Shown here: positions 13,261 to 26,100 of the stretch, in pieces
Numbering within the stretch: position 1 is the first letter of the stretch
How the letters are laid out: each line of letters starts with the position of its first letter
Assembly: GCF_000143535.2 (NCBI RefSeq)
Contig: NC_037320.1
Span: 248,001 to 312,000 of the forward strand
Source: Botrytis cinerea B05.10
Taxonomy: Eukaryota; Ascomycota; Leotiomycetes; Helotiales; Sclerotiniaceae
Length of the DNA: 64,000 bases
Direction of reading: 5' to 3'
Notes under the pieces: model-generated
Told to the model about the DNA's origin: nothing
The model's input: the letters and a program-made list of their open reading frames with translations, nothing else
Database searches by the model: none
Translations under genes and position numbers: made by a program

Positions 13261-14199
13261 TATACAAGCTAATCATCCCCCCCAAGAAATAGATCTTTTA
13301 ATACTGTTATATTTTTATATTTAAAAGGATACAATTGTATAAATCTTTTGCGAATTCTACTACTTCAAAAATTATATATTACAAAAATAGTTATTGAATG
13401 TGAAGAATATTGAATTTATAAACTTTAGTAATGAAAATATCTTCATTTATTTTTTTTTGGTTCTGATATCAGAATCTTAAAAGACCAATTATTCCCCTCT
13501 CTCCCCCCAGAAATATTAGACTACAATTTTATAATTTATTTTCTTTTCTTTGAGTATTATAACAGCCTTGGTGTAGTAATCGCGTAAAACTTTTGTTATT
13601 CCAATTTACATTTTAATTTAGATTATAGTATATTCAACGAAACTATAATTTATAAAATCGTTCACGATTATATATAACTTACAAATTTCTACTCTCGCTT
13701 AAAAACATATCTTTAAATATATTTTAGATGATTATTTCAGTTCAATTGATTAATTTTATCATAGTTATAATATTTCCCCTAAAAGTAATCACGAATGTTT
13801 AGGACTCTTAATCACTTCAATTTCGTCATCAATTTTTCGATTGTTTTGCTAATTCATTTAAGATAAGATATCGAATTGAAATGGACTCATTCTTAGGTAA
13901 AACAACTTGACTTTCTAGCATCAGTATACTAATTGTAATCTATTAGAAATCTATACAATGGTTTATAATCAATTTAAATCGATTTCATGAACCTATAAGT
14001 ATAAGAATGACCTAATTAGAAACATATAACTACATAAAATCACAGAAAGAAAAGATATACTTTATAATTGATTTTACTATAAAACTTGTTATTAATCAAC
14101 AATACAATAAGATAAAGATCAATAGTATTCAAGCTATTTCATCCAAAACTATATTCAAGTCGTTAATTTACTATTATTTGAGAATCACAGGGAGTATCA

Positions 14200-15598
14200 C
14201 ATCTATCTTATTATAACGTACATTGACTCTACTCCCATTTAATCAACTATTTCTCTCTCTCACCCTAATCTACATCCACTTTCCCTTGCCTTCAAACTTT
14301 ACCAACACCGACAAAGGAGAAGACTTAGTAAAGCCAATTTGTACGTTTCAATCCCAAGTCATAGAAGCCACCATAGCTCAATCAGCATAAATTCCATATT
14401 CCCCATCTAACTTTCACCGGGAACTGAAATCCCATCAAAAGCATGCACAGATTTCACCCCTCCCCCACCAACTGAACTTCCCATACTACCCCAGTAATCC
14501 CATTCAATCCCTACCGGCAGTTTTCACATGTACATACCTACATGCATTTAAACCTCGGGCTTGAGATTCTCCACTCATCCACTAACTCATCAACCTTGGG
14601 ACCATTTGCCTAAATCCGATACCCAATATGAATACAATCCGCCCCCGCTTTCCTGGCTCTCCATTAGAACCCACCCTTGAAAGAGATCTCTTGCATACCA
14701 TGGGTCCATTCGATAGTTGGAGAGTGGTCTGAAAGTGCATACATACATACACGCTTATCCAACATGCACTTCGCGCATCTCTTAGTACCCCAAATTCAAG
14801 AGGTGGGCCCTCGGAAAACTAGGGGTTAAAGAAGTGACGGACAAGAAAGTATGTAATTGCGCACAAAGAATCATGAAGGAACTCCTTGAAGTGGGGTGCA
14901 TTTCGTGTATTCCATTCGTTGATAAGCAACTTGTGAATGCCTTTTGAAATCCAATCTACCAGAAGGGCAGAACAGATGACAAGTACTAACTAAGCTAGCT
15001 AAGGTATTGTGCGGGGGTTAAAAGAAAATAGGTAGCAAATCAAATGCTGGAAAAAGAGCCCCATTCAATCCTGACGATCCAGTCCATTTACTCGTAAACC
15101 CGTTTAGTCGTGAATCCATCCAGTCGTCAAGTAACATAGGAAAAACAACAGGCAAACATCGGTATTCCGATGCACAGGTATCATGTGAAGGAGCCCAAAC
15201 CGCAAAGATAGATGCAAGTAGATAGTGAAAAACCAAAACCGAATAAAAAAAGTGATGCATGCAAGTAAAACCAATATCCATCTCCAACAAATTATAAATT
15301 CCAACCCATATCGTCAAAGCCATTATCGTCAAGCCATTAATATCCATATTCCATCCACATGATTGACTCGCCTTCTGCGAGCAATGTTCAAACCGCAAGC
15401 AACACCAAGCCAAATCAAGCCCCATAACTACCATTAAATGCAAAGATGAAAAAACACCATTTAATTAAAAACACAAATGCGAAGCGAAAAGTGCATGCAA
15501 ACTGGTAACCAATGCCTTGTTGCTTTGCCTTAAAAATCGTAAGAAAAATCCCTCACGGGTGAACAACTAATTGCTCATAGAACAACAGTATAGATTCC
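14200..15598. other. Gene-free transition zone downstream of the bHLH gene
   Basis: Composition changes abruptly near 14,160-14,260 from A/T desert to pyrimidine-rich, mixed-composition DNA. The stretch probably includes the 3' untranslated region of the bHLH gene on the minus strand. Open frames here (for example 141 codons at 15,018-15,443 on the minus strand) show no recognisable domain and I do not call them genes. Confidence 0.6.
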
Positions 15599-17359
15599 TC
15601 ATTGTCCGAGATCCATGTTGTATTCATCCTCTTCCTTGAAACCACCAATAGAGCCAGGACCGCTACCTCCACTATTGTGACCGCTCCAGTATTGTCCTGG
15701 GCCACCCATACCAGTTTGACCAACATCTGTACTGCTATGGTTGTCAGGACTTAGAGAGTTGTCAAGTTGAGAAAAGTTGGAGCCACGGTCTGGTTCACCT
15801 CTATAGTCGGTGTGTTTGGGTACCCTTAAACCTGTACCTGGACGTCGGGTGTATTCGAAACTAGCCTCGCCATTCTTCGTCATAGCATCCATCAATTCGG
15901 TATGCATGCGCTTCTCATCTTCAGTTTTCTCGTATGGCCATGTTCCTCCCAATTCAGCGATGAGATTGGCTAGATCTTCCATTTGTTGAGCCTGATGATG
16001 ACACATCCACATGAGATCTCGAGTCCAGCTTACAGCTCCATTAAGAATGTCACCCTTATTTGGACCCTTGTCTTTTTCCTCGATTGGAATACCGGTAGTG
16101 ATATTGCCTGTGGCTCTCCTGGCACCAGGACCGGCAAGACCCGAAGTAGCTTGAGGAGGGCTTATTCCATTTGGTGGTTGTGATACAGCCGTGAGACTTG
16201 GAGACAAAGGAGAGTTGTTCATAATGGCTTTGCGTACTTTCTCATCCTCAAGTCGATGCAAGGGAACAAGATGGCTCAATTCTTGAATGCGCTCATTGAT
16301 GTTGTCTCGCCTTCTTCTTTCAACAAGATTGTGTGACTCCCGTCGGCGTCTTCTCTTCATTTCTTGGGATTGCAAACCAGGTGCATTCGCTGCTCCGTGT
16401 CCATTGTTGAGTTTGGTTGGCATCGAAGTACCCTTAAGAATGTCGGAGATTTGAGGGTTTGGATGAACTCCTTGGATAGGAGAACCGAACTCGGAACCTG
16501 GGAAGGAACCAAGGCTATTCGGTGGCTGATCCCATTGATTGGACGAAGTTTTTTGGTGTCGGTGGGCATGGTTGGTGCGAATTGGCTGAGTGGGAAAGCT
16601 TGAGTGATCCGTTGATCCAATGTTGAGAGATGATATCACCGGAGTTTTCGGTGTCAGTGGGCTTCTAGTGCTCGATTGTCTTCTTCCGGATCCCACTTGA
16701 CTCAATCTTGGCCGTTGTTGCTTGGTGAAGCTGCTGTCTCCAGCTCCATTGTGCAAGTCCGCACCACTTAATGGCGAGCCTGCGTATGAAGCAGGGGACT
16801 GCAGCGACGAGCTAAAGTTGTGTTGGGTTTGCATATGTCTAAATTGCGCATGGTTGAAATTGTGAACAAAGGGACTCTGGATAGGATCGCCATCTGGAGT
16901 ATTTGAATAGCCATTCATGTTTGGGTCAACAGCCAAGCCATTTCCATTATTGCTTGCATAGATGTTGTGTCCGTTGTTGAAGTCGAATTCCATGCCAAAG
17001 TCTTGACCACCGTTTTGCATACCGCCATGGGTATTCAAGGTGTCTAGACTATCTAGCAGTTCGTCATCGCCAAAGGTCGAGATGCCCTTTGAGAAGCTTG
17101 CGCTTGGGTTCGATGGCTGAGTCGTGAAGTTGTTTTGGAAGGAGGTACCGTATCCACTGTTTGGAATAGACATGGCATTGCTGGCAACATTCAAATCATT
17201 AGGATTGATGCTGCCTCCATGTGAGCCGAATTGATTGAAGTGTGTCTGCGTGAGACCGAAACTTTGTGGGTTCGACATGAACCTTTGGTTGTGAGAGGAG
17301 AAGAATTGGTCATCCGGCTCGTCCTTGATAAATGGGCTTAATGCACCCGCGCCAGCCAT
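15599..17359 (-). CDS. bHLH transcription factor, fungal long-loop type
   Basis: A single exon of 586 aa with an ATG start. Residues 334-351 form a basic region (KRRRRRESHNLVERRRR) with His343, Glu347 and Arg351 in the pattern that reads CACGTG-type E-boxes. Helix 1 covers about 352-365 and helix 2 about 436-455 (KGDILNGAVSWTRDLM). The loop is extended to roughly 70 residues and is Ser/Pro-rich. The N-terminal 330 residues are Asn/Gly/Ser/Gln-rich and disordered-looking, a typical activation region. IKDEPDD at 11-17 fits a negatively charged sumoylation consensus, and a second Lys-Glu-Glu site sits in the acidic tail. The family acts as a nuclear DNA-binding dimer; the specific regulon cannot be told from sequence. 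A very long upstream intergenic region suggests complex regulation. Confidence 0.93.
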   Translation of the reverse strand: MAGAGALSPFIKDEPDDQFFSSHNQRFMSNPQSFGLTQTHFNQFGSHGGSINPNDLNVASNAMSIPNSGYGTSFQNNFTTQPSNPSASFSKGISTFGDDELLDSLDTLNTHGGMQNGGQDFGMEFDFNNGHNIYASNNGNGLAVDPNMNGYSNTPDGDPIQSPFVHNFNHAQFRHMQTQHNFSSSLQSPASYAGSPLSGADLHNGAGDSSFTKQQRPRLSQVGSGRRQSSTRSPLTPKTPVISSLNIGSTDHSSFPTQPIRTNHAHRHQKTSSNQWDQPPNSLGSFPGSEFGSPIQGVHPNPQISDILKGTSMPTKLNNGHGAANAPGLQSQEMKRRRRRESHNLVERRRRDNINERIQELSHLVPLHRLEDEKVRKAIMNNSPLSPSLTAVSQPPNGISPPQATSGLAGPGARRATGNITTGIPIEEKDKGPNKGDILNGAVSWTRDLMWMCHHQAQQMEDLANLIAELGGTWPYEKTEDEKRMHTELMDAMTKNGEASFEYTRRPGTGLRVPKHTDYRGEPDRGSNFSQLDNSLSPDNHSSTDVGQTGMGGPGQYWSGHNSGGSGPGSIGGFKEEDEYNMDLGQ

Positions 17360-17466
17360 TTTGTGTATTTTGACGCCTGACTATAAGGTCTTTGAGGAAG
17401 TTATATGTCTTGTACGTGGTTGTTGGTTTGTATTTGCACCTCTTTTGAACAAAAGGTGATCGTTAT

Positions 17467-17710
17467 CTATGTGTGTGACAAACGTTAGCCATTGTCAAAG
17501 GTTCAGAAAAGCCAATTTCGATTGAGAAACAAGCATGTCCCCGGGATTGCCACGGAATTGACACTATGCATATAATTACCTGACAAGATGGCAAAATATT
17601 TGTTCGCATAACCAATGATCATGCTATATGACCACAATGCAGAGCAATATATTTGCCAAGTCGTCATAGGGGGGGGGACATGCATATATGGAAAAAGGAT
17701 GCGCACTTAC
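17467..17710 (-). other. Probable 5'-UTR intron of the bHLH gene
   Basis: On the minus strand a strong donor (AT|GTAAGTGCGC) begins at 17710 and a CACACATAG acceptor ends at 17467, about 107 bp before the start codon. The segment interrupts no coding sequence. It would give the bHLH transcript a spliced leader and place its promoter upstream of 17.7 kb. Splice-site pattern only; other acceptors are possible. Confidence 0.35.
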
Positions 17711-20700
17711 ATGCGGGCAGACGGCTGTCGAGTTTCGAAGATGTAAGCGGGAATGAAGCTGATGCTGACTCCTGCGTAAATGAATCCTATCGATCGTCTT
17801 GCAATCCTTTGAGCTTCGGCGTTGGATAAATAAGGGCCACGACGGTTATGTGGTCTTTGATTCGGCTGATAAGGCAGGCAGGGCGAAGTGATAAATTTAT
17901 TATCGCGAGGGGGCCTTGTCGGAGAGATGGTCAGTATTCAGTCTTTCTTCTTTCTTTGACGAGTCCGAGCAGAGTAAAAAAAGATGGGAGAAGAATGAAG
18001 GAAGAATGATTGAGTTGTCAACCCAAGAGGGGAAGGAAGGTTACCTTTTCTAGAGTGCGCTAGAAAAAGGCGGAGAAGTTATGATTGGGGAGAGGAATTT
18101 CCCAAAAATGTGTGCCAAAACAGCCGTTGTGTGGGATAACTCACGATATTTCGTTGAAAGGCGGTGGGGGGGAGGGAGGGATAACCTTTTCTTTTTAACT
18201 CTCGGTAGCGATGGCCGAGGGTTGCACCGGGTGATTTCTATTGACTGGCTGATTCGACAAGTGCAGTAAGGTGCAGAACATTTAACTTTTTGGTCTGTGA
18301 ATGTGAATATTTGTGTGTGATGCCACCACGAACCGACAGGAAAGAAGCTCGTTCTGGTGAGAGGTTCGATGGAGGAAGAGGACGAGGGCGAGGAGGATTG
18401 AGTGTGACTGTCCGAGGGATGAGGCTATTTTACTGAGTGAAATCTTTTTAGCGCGACGCAACGCAACGCTGTGTGAGAGAAAAAAGACTACGAGTGAATA
18501 ATTGTTTAGAGTTTTTTTTCCCTGAAATTTCCCTCAATGCTAAATAAAGTGCAAAGGTTAGAATTGAACAGTGCTCGGTGGAGGTGGAGGTTGCGGCGTA
18601 AATGGATTGCGAAATTGGATGTGCAGTGGAGTGCAGTGCAGTTGGAGGCAGGGAGCGACGGAAGGAGGGAGCGAGGGAGCGAGGGTGGGAGGAAGGGGAG
18701 GTGACAGGACTGGGGGAATTTTCTTTACCTGGGTATGATGTCGTCTTCGAATCCTTTTCTTTTTCCCTCTTCTGAATGGATGGATTGGCTCGGATTCTGC
18801 AATGTCGAGCGAGACGAGATTTTCCTTCCTCTCTTGCCCTGGTGCTGTGGAAATCCGGGGTGGATGGTCGGCCACTTCGGGACTTGGCGCAATGTAATGA
18901 CGAATGAACCGCGTCTAGCGATGTCAAATATGGAAGTGGAAGAATTGTTCGGTGATTTTATTATCGAGTGAAAAAGGGCATGCACGCTGCCGGGTAGTTA
19001 TCGGACAACGATCGGATTGGAGTTTGATTCGATCGCCTTGATGTGGCAGTGGGAGCGTTGTATGGATGTATATGTGTGTGTGTGTGTAGACAATGGTGGG
19101 AGGGTGGTGTTGCTATAGGTAAGGGTATGGGTATGTGTATATGTTGTAGATGTGACTACACGAGTCAAGCAGGTATTGATAGGTCAAGAGGAAGTTGATC
19201 GGGTCGGGTCCCAAGCTTCTTCTTTATAAGATGCCTGGCAGAGCGAATGGAGGGGCGATTGCGGTGGAACGAATTAATGGCATAAAATTCCTAACTCGAT
19301 GTGGAATAGATGCCAGATGCCAGCCTTATTATTACCTGTCAGATAGCAGCGAAGAAGCGAATACACTCTTCGTCTTTATTCTGTGCTGTGCTGTGCTGTG
19401 CGGTGCTGTGCTTCCGTCAACTTTGTGACGATTATCGACGTACCAGAGCGATGGAAGGCTCGCGTGTAGTAATTTGACCGACCGAGAGTGAGAGATGGAG
19501 GACAATCTTTCGGTCAATTAGTTTTCTGATTGGGTCAAGACGAGAGACGGTTTCTGTATTAATTCTGGTCCAACGTTGCACGGGTGGGTTTTTGCTTTTG
19601 CCAATTCGACGAATGGATAGCTGAGAAGCTCAGGGGCCAAAGAAGGCAAGCAAGCAAGGGGAATGGAATTGGGAGTCAAGGACGTACCGTATTTTCCAAG
19701 AACATGGAGCTCTCTGCGAATCAAAATGGCAAAGCAGGAATGCAATTTATTATTATTCCGTCGCCAAAAGGCTTCCCAGGGAGCTTATTTCGAATGGCGG
19801 GGTAGATAATTGATAAGGATTAGATAGAGAGATAGATACCCAGTCGAGAGATAGACCGATAAATCAAGAAAGGAATAAAGCAGAGAATCTTCCACAAAAC
19901 AAGTTCGTAGCGGAAGAAAAAGGTTCGAAGGATCTAGGTAGCAACGGAAGCCAAATCTTGATCGGTAGAAAAAAGGCAGTGTTCGCTCCCTGGCTTCCTT
20001 GTTTCCGTGAAAGAGTAGGCGTAAGATCCAGAAAATCCAATAGTCTGATATGTCGCCGACAAGACCGACACGACCGGCAAGACGTGTATTAGAATCGAGT
20101 TCAGCCTGTCCGGTGAAACGGGTGCAAGCTTCCACTTTCGAAAACCTTGAGGAATGCGGCCGTTGATACAAGCAAGTAAGATGAGATGGTACAACCGACA
20201 GTCTTACACGATTGGGTAAGACGGGATAAAATAGGTAGGTAGTCCAATCCAATATCGAAGAGAGGCGTGAGGTGAAGGCCGATAGTATGTATGTCGCTTG
20301 TAGCTTGTAGGACCAAGACCTCGGCTTGACAGGTAGCGAGAGAGGGTTGATATCAAAGTTGAGTTTGAGGTTATTGATCTTGTAGCTGTTTGTGCAAGTG
20401 TACACAGATGTTATGCAGTCGGCGTAAAGGACTTCAGGCTGAATACCTAGGTCGTAGACAGGGAGAAGAAGTAGACGGTGGCTCAAACTTCGGTAATTTG
20501 GTTGGAAGAAGTTGAGAGGTTCAGGAGGCGAGGATATCCTTTTATGTTCTTCACTCGTGCATACAACCTCAAGTCACTTGACTTTGAAAGAACGGCTTGA
20601 AAGTAGTCTCTACCAGGTTTTCCAAGATTTTAATAAAAGGTTGGGGAGGTTTCACTCAATAATCAGAAGTAAATGGTATTGAAGACTCATACTTTCCCAT

Positions 20701-21988
20701 CCCCTCGAACCTAGCGAACCACCATCCACACCTTTTCATGCCTCACACCCTCTCGCTTCTCCATTTGCATCTTTACAACCTTAATCAGATCTATTGATCC
20801 ATGTCCGGTATTTACTACCTTGCCCCAAAAGACTGCAATGGAGGGTTGAATGTCTCAAAGTTGAACCACACGCTAACACGCACGCTCGATAAGGTATGGG
20901 AGGGAGGGAATCATACAAGAATTGCGGGATTCCTAGGCCTCGAAGAGGGATAGGCTGCTATGCATTGCACTGTATGTAGGTAGATATCTACTCTGCGACT
21001 GTGCCACAATACTATTTTCGGACACAGGTATTTCGTACTCCTCCTGCGCGTAAACGTATAATACAATGCAGTGGCGTCTTTGCTCTTAGCTCTAGCTCCA
21101 TGGATTCAGATTTCACGAGATCCGACTACACTACACACTGCATACGACTAGGTGAATTAAATACTGTGTGACCTGACGATAGCAGTTAAATCGTGCTTGT
21201 CACTCGTTAACTGGCCTGGCTGGTTCGTCAAGGCGTCTGTGTACCGGTACATTTCCCAACTCCCTACGACTAGCGGCATATTATGTGAGATATTTTAGCG
21301 TCAAAGCAACAACTCCCCATCATCATAAGCTTTCCCATGATTGCCTATCAACAATACCACCTACACCCAAACTTGACTCTTCCACCACCACCAGCGATAA
21401 AAGGAACCCACCTTAATCATTCGAAAAACAAATCAAAAGCGATTATCGCATACCACTTGAGCCCAAAGCTAAAAGAGCGCTTACTGCTCTTCATTCCGAT
21501 CAATCCTTAGCAGCGACACCACCACACCCCATTCCTGCTGACTGCGGCAAACTGTCCTCAGATCCCACCTTCACCACACATCCATTATTCGATTTCATCA
21601 TCAAGAGCCTCTAGGGTGATCACGAGGAGATCTTGCACTGCATACAGATATTCCATTCAGCCAAAACCCTGTCCGTTGAATAGGTCATTGGACACCCCTT
21701 TTCAACATTTGCAAAGAAACCAGTCGCATTCTTTCCACGAGGTCGATTAACGCACGACATACCTGCAGCCAAATCATACTGAGTCGGACACCAACGGCCG
21801 TATTTTCTTCAGCGAAATCCCCCGAATCGATCGCATCTCTTCGGCCCATATCTAAACTAGGTTCTTGAACTCGGATCAATTGCCTGCCTTATCTTGAACA
21901 TTCACGGCAGCTGCGAAAGAAATGCCAGGGGCGGGAAAACAATATCAGTACCACGTATAGCTATAACTACCGAAAGATCGCCGCGAAC
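17711..21988. other. Long intergenic region between divergent bHLH and sft2-like genes
   Basis: About 4.3 kb with no gene I can support. It holds purine-rich GAGGGAGCGAGGG tracts near 18,650, a TG microsatellite near 19,070, and CTGTG pentamer repeats near 19,380-19,410. One TACCTAGGTC variant of the palindrome common in the AT-rich block lies at 20,444. Frames up to 233 codons (19,785-20,486, minus) have low-complexity or unrecognised translations. It must contain both promoters and probably long 5' leaders. Confidence 0.6.
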
Positions 21989-23132
21989 ATGGCTTCCTCC
22001 TCTTTCAGAGATTCCATGAATTCCTTGGGCTGGTCGCGTCGCGACCCGGACCTACCCGTAAACACTGCTCAGCAGACCGGTGGCCTATTATCCTCGATCA
22101 AGTCGCTGAATCCGTTCGGAGATAGTGGCTATGTTCGACTGCCTACCACAGAGGGTGCGGGTGCGCCTCTGCCTGGCCGAAATCGTCGCGAAGAAGAAGA
22201 AGGATGGTTTGCCTGTAAGTCAACCTCCCCAACTTCCTCATTTCCCCACACGTTGCACTGTCCCTGCATCCGCCGCCACCAGGTGCGACGTACAGTGGCG
22301 TCTTTTGCTAGTGTGGCTTGACTGTCTTTCTGTGTTCCTCCCAAAAATTGCTTATCTGAAGGCTGACTGACTATCGATTTTCTTATATTCAGTGAGTAGG
22401 TGGGATCGACTTCTGCTATTTGCTGGGTTTAACATCGGCGCATTGGCTTGTTTTGTTATATGTTTCGTCTTATTCCCGTACCTGATCGTTCTTCCAACCA
22501 AGTTTGCGATTCTGTAAGTCTCACTTCCCTTGCCATCTGAAACACATGTCCTGCAAGTTTCGTCAAATACGAGTTGCAGTACTCCAAACCTTGAGCAATA
22601 TCGCGTCCATGCAACTACGCGTCGGACTTGCGTACGGAGCTTAAAGTTTGTCGATCAGTCATGATGCTACTCAAGGATCAATGAATGGTTTACGACTCTG
22701 AAGGATTACGAAGTTCAGATATATACATCTACACCCTCAAAACTAACTTGGAGCGTGTGACATCTAGATGGACCCTAGGTTCAATGTTATTCCTCGCATC
22801 ATGGGCCGCGATGATGGGCCCGTGGACGTACATGAACCACCTGATATCAGCGCCACGCCTTCCGTTTACCGCGACTTATTTCGGATCCATCGCGTTGACT
22901 CTATATTTCAGTCTGGGCGTAAGTGTCTACATCGACAAACCCTTCCCACCATCTTCTAATAATCTAATCTTGTGTGTAGCTTCGAAGCAAGCCGTTGACC
23001 TTGATCTCGGCAATTATTCAAATAATCTGCTTGACTTGGTACCTGGTTAGCTATTTCCCAATGGGCTCTAGTGGTCTTCGACTGGCGACAAACTTTGGGG
23101 TTAATAGAGCAGCTGCATGGATGTCAGGATGA
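21989..23132 (+). CDS. sft2: Sft2/Got1-like Golgi vesicle transport protein
   Basis: Four exons: 21989-22214, 22393-22513, 22768-22918 and 22980-23132. Every junction is GT-AG and keeps frame, giving 216 aa. The cytosolic N-terminus (about 75 aa, ending in an acidic EEEEGWFA) is followed by four hydrophobic segments: LLLFAGFNIGALACFVICF, LGSMLFLASWAAM, the LPFTATYFGSIALTLYFSLG region, and IIQIICLTWYLVSYFPMG. The LGSxLFLASW, RLPFTAxYFGS and WYLVSYxP signatures are diagnostic of the Sft2 branch of the Got1/Sft2 family. Members are small tetraspanning Golgi/endosome proteins that assist vesicle fusion with the Golgi in retrograde traffic. Length agrees with fungal Sft2. The ATG at 21989 is the first that yields the conserved leader. 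Confidence 0.93.
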
Positions 23133-26100
23133 AGCTGCGGAATCAAATCAGGTAATCCTTTGAAGCGACACTTTTGTAGATCTAGCACATACCCATTTTC
23201 ATGCCATAGTAATTATCTCGACGTCTCTCTCTAGGAGGTTTGTATCAGTGTATCAATCAATGTACGTATCAAATGACGTGGATATGTCGGAAGTTATCCG
23301 TGAACGAGGAGAAGCTTTTGTAACCTTTCACTTGCATGCAGCATCTCACTTGAAGGACGTGACTTAATAAGTTCTCTCGAGTTATGTAGTGGCACCGAGC
23401 TTCTCTCTGCGTATATGCAGGAAGAAGAGTGGTTGCAGACGATGGTGACACAAGATCTTCCGAATGCTTGCAAGTGTAATGCGAGTCGACCGAAAGGACA
23501 TCTATCGCCAGAGCGGAGGTTACATTTGAGGCAAAGCCCTCGTTAACATAGGGATCTCGGATGTCGTCATTTGCAGATTAGATAGTTGGCTTCACGAAAA
23601 CGGGAATGAGAGATATCGTGAAGAAAGTGTGGGGTTCGGTAACCCGGTGATTGGGATTTGCGCTTCATGAATGAATATCTCGGAGCGGGCTCATTCGTCT
23701 GAAGATTTTGCTGAATTGCGGTCTGGATTGTGGTAATGTGATGTTCCTTCATGATAGGTAGGTAGCTAAGGTAAGATAACTTTAAAGTTTGAACCACAAA
23801 GCACGGATGGATATAAATATCATCATCGTGGAGATGTTACTTCACATTAAATGGGATGGCTTGACATGTTTGAATCAGAAAGAAATGAGATGGCTTTGGG
23901 AGTCTGAATCATAAAGGCCAAATATAAATGTAGTCATCATAGGTGTGCGTACCGTGGCTATCGTATAAGTTCAAGAAAATGCTACAGCCTCAAGGATCGA
24001 CTCGCAATCCTTTTCCACATAGATCTACCTACATTCACCGCTTGTATCGTGTGCAGCGTATATTTCTTTCCATAGGGCTGCTGAACTCTCTTGGTAAGAC
24101 CGTCAGATGCAGCGATAGATGATCACAGTTGGACAGCATGAATTTTTCACACTGGTACAAATGGCCAGAATGAGGGCGGCGGGCGTGGGGATGATGATTG
24201 CCAGATACGATCAACGATACGGTGGCGATGACCAGGTGGATACGATACCATTATCTAGATAATGGAGGGGTAGTTTTTGGGTGTGGATACACTCACTGAC
24301 TGACTTCTTGCGCCCACACACACCTTTCTTTCCTCCATCTTGTGGGTGCAAGGTTTCTTTTTTGTTGTAGGCGCGAGATCCCGCGTTGGTGATGACAATA
24401 TCGTCATGTCGATACCGAATTCCAGGTCCAAATCCTCCGTGCTGTACTGTACTGTACTGTACGTATGTAAGTAAGTAAGTATGGAGCAAGGACGCATGTA
24501 TGTAAGACTTACCTTGGTTTCAGATTCCTCGGGAAGGGATGTACGGCATGTGTATGTGTTTTTTGTGGGGGAATGAAGAATGAGAGACGGTAAGTGGAAG
24601 TTCCTCCGCGTGAGGTGAAGAGAGAAATGGGAAGGTTTGGAGAGTCACCAAACCTCTCCAATGGCGAGGCGGGAAGGCAGATCCACTTTGTATGCGGGCA
24701 AGAGAAATAGGAAATCACCTAGGTTGACATTGACAAATTTGAATGAAGATTTTCAACCCCTCATTATTACATCGTGGCTGGATTTGAAAATGGGGATGAG
24801 GCGAGGCGAGGCGAGGCGAGGGATAAGAAGGGAAGCTCGGAAGGAGGGATTTACAGTACTGTAGTTATCTTCGGCTGCCGACGCAAGTATTGCCAAAGAA
24901 AGAGATGCAGGCGTTTCAAGTGTTTATACTCGTAGTCGTCGTACCGTGATAAACGCATGTCATGTTTGATAGATACCTACGAGTGCTGGGTTTGCAGCCC
25001 TGATGACTGCAGTGCCTAGATAGGCACATAGGCTCTGCGGTGGGCATATCGTCGATTAGATAAGGAGGACGAGGGGAGCCGAGATGGACGGGTGTATTGT
25101 TTGAAGTCTGCAAGGCTCCCCTCTCTGGGTGCCAGTGATGTTGGGTCTGACGGGTGAAAAGAGGAATGAATCACGTATCGCGAGCAGCATAAAAATAAAT
25201 GGTTGACGAGCGGTGCCGACCTAGCTCGAGCCTACCTAGGTACAATGCACAACCGGGGATACATATAAGGCACTGTACCTAGGCACTGTACCTAGGTGAT
25301 GTAATGGATGGAGTGGAATGATATGATATGGTTGATGGCTGATCCATACTTCGCCCAAAGACCGAGGTCTGCATGTGTACCCGGTTATTTGTATATATAC
25401 AATGTGCCTCGACAATACCCAGATCTGATGGATCGGTACATGGCAGTTATTTCTGGATGAATGCACCGTTGCCCGTTGCTCAATTATCCAGCATGTTGTG
25501 GTGCACACTAGACTCGACACTCTGAACGAACAACCGACACACGAAACCCACCAACATCGAGCCTCTCTTCAAAACACTGTTACTTGAAAATTGAATGGTA
25601 ATTCGCAAAGATGTTATAAGTTGCATGAAACAGAGATGTATGATAGTTAACTGTAAGCTTTCATCTCTGGACTTTCATTTAAAATCCAGGACCCTGATTG
25701 CTGCTTCCAAAAAGAATTTTGAAAGTGGTGCTATGCTATTTCGTGGTACGTCGGTTTTCCGTTCAGAGGGCAACTGACATGGAGGAGAATCCGAAATATC
25801 TGCAGGAGTCATTGGATTTCAATTCGAGCAGAAATCACAACCATAATAGATGGCATATTTAATTAAATTCATAAACATCCATCCGCCCCTTTGACTCGAT
25901 ATACCAAGCATCTCTTCTCTTGCTTGCAGTACGTATACATATCTGTTGTTCCCCTCCAAAACCCAAAATCACACCAACGGAACTTTCAATCGAGGACCTT
26001 CCGTGAAGTCGTCTAGTTCCAGCCTTCATCAATGACTTATTAGCACGTAAAGTTCTCAGCCGAGAAAAGAAAAATCCACTAAATACTGAATCTAACAAAA

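Larger units (their letters stand above)
1..14200. other. AT-rich, gene-poor block with decayed repeats
   Basis: Sequence is overwhelmingly A/T with short homopolymers and no open frame showing protein-like composition. The longest frames (about 60-100 codons at 2.5, 2.8, 3.3, 6.7 and 9.3 kb) translate to Ile/Tyr/Leu/Lys-rich strings expected by chance in such DNA. Several small inverted-repeat elements lie inside it (annotated separately). Ascomycete genomes subjected to repeat-induced point mutation (RIP) typically show blocks like this, often at centromeres, subtelomeres or between gene islands; no telomeric repeat is visible at position 1. The RIP origin is inferred; I could not compute dinucleotide indices. 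Confidence 0.85.

Noticed and set aside
15018..15443. 141-codon minus-strand frame with apparent hydrophobic segments
   Set aside because: It lies in the presumed 3' region of the bHLH gene, overlaps another frame, and has no recognisable domain.
19785..20486. 233-codon minus-strand frame
   Set aside because: Long, but translation is biased in Leu/Ser/Tyr with no domain; sits in a repeat- and purine-rich promoter region. Not supported without transcripts.
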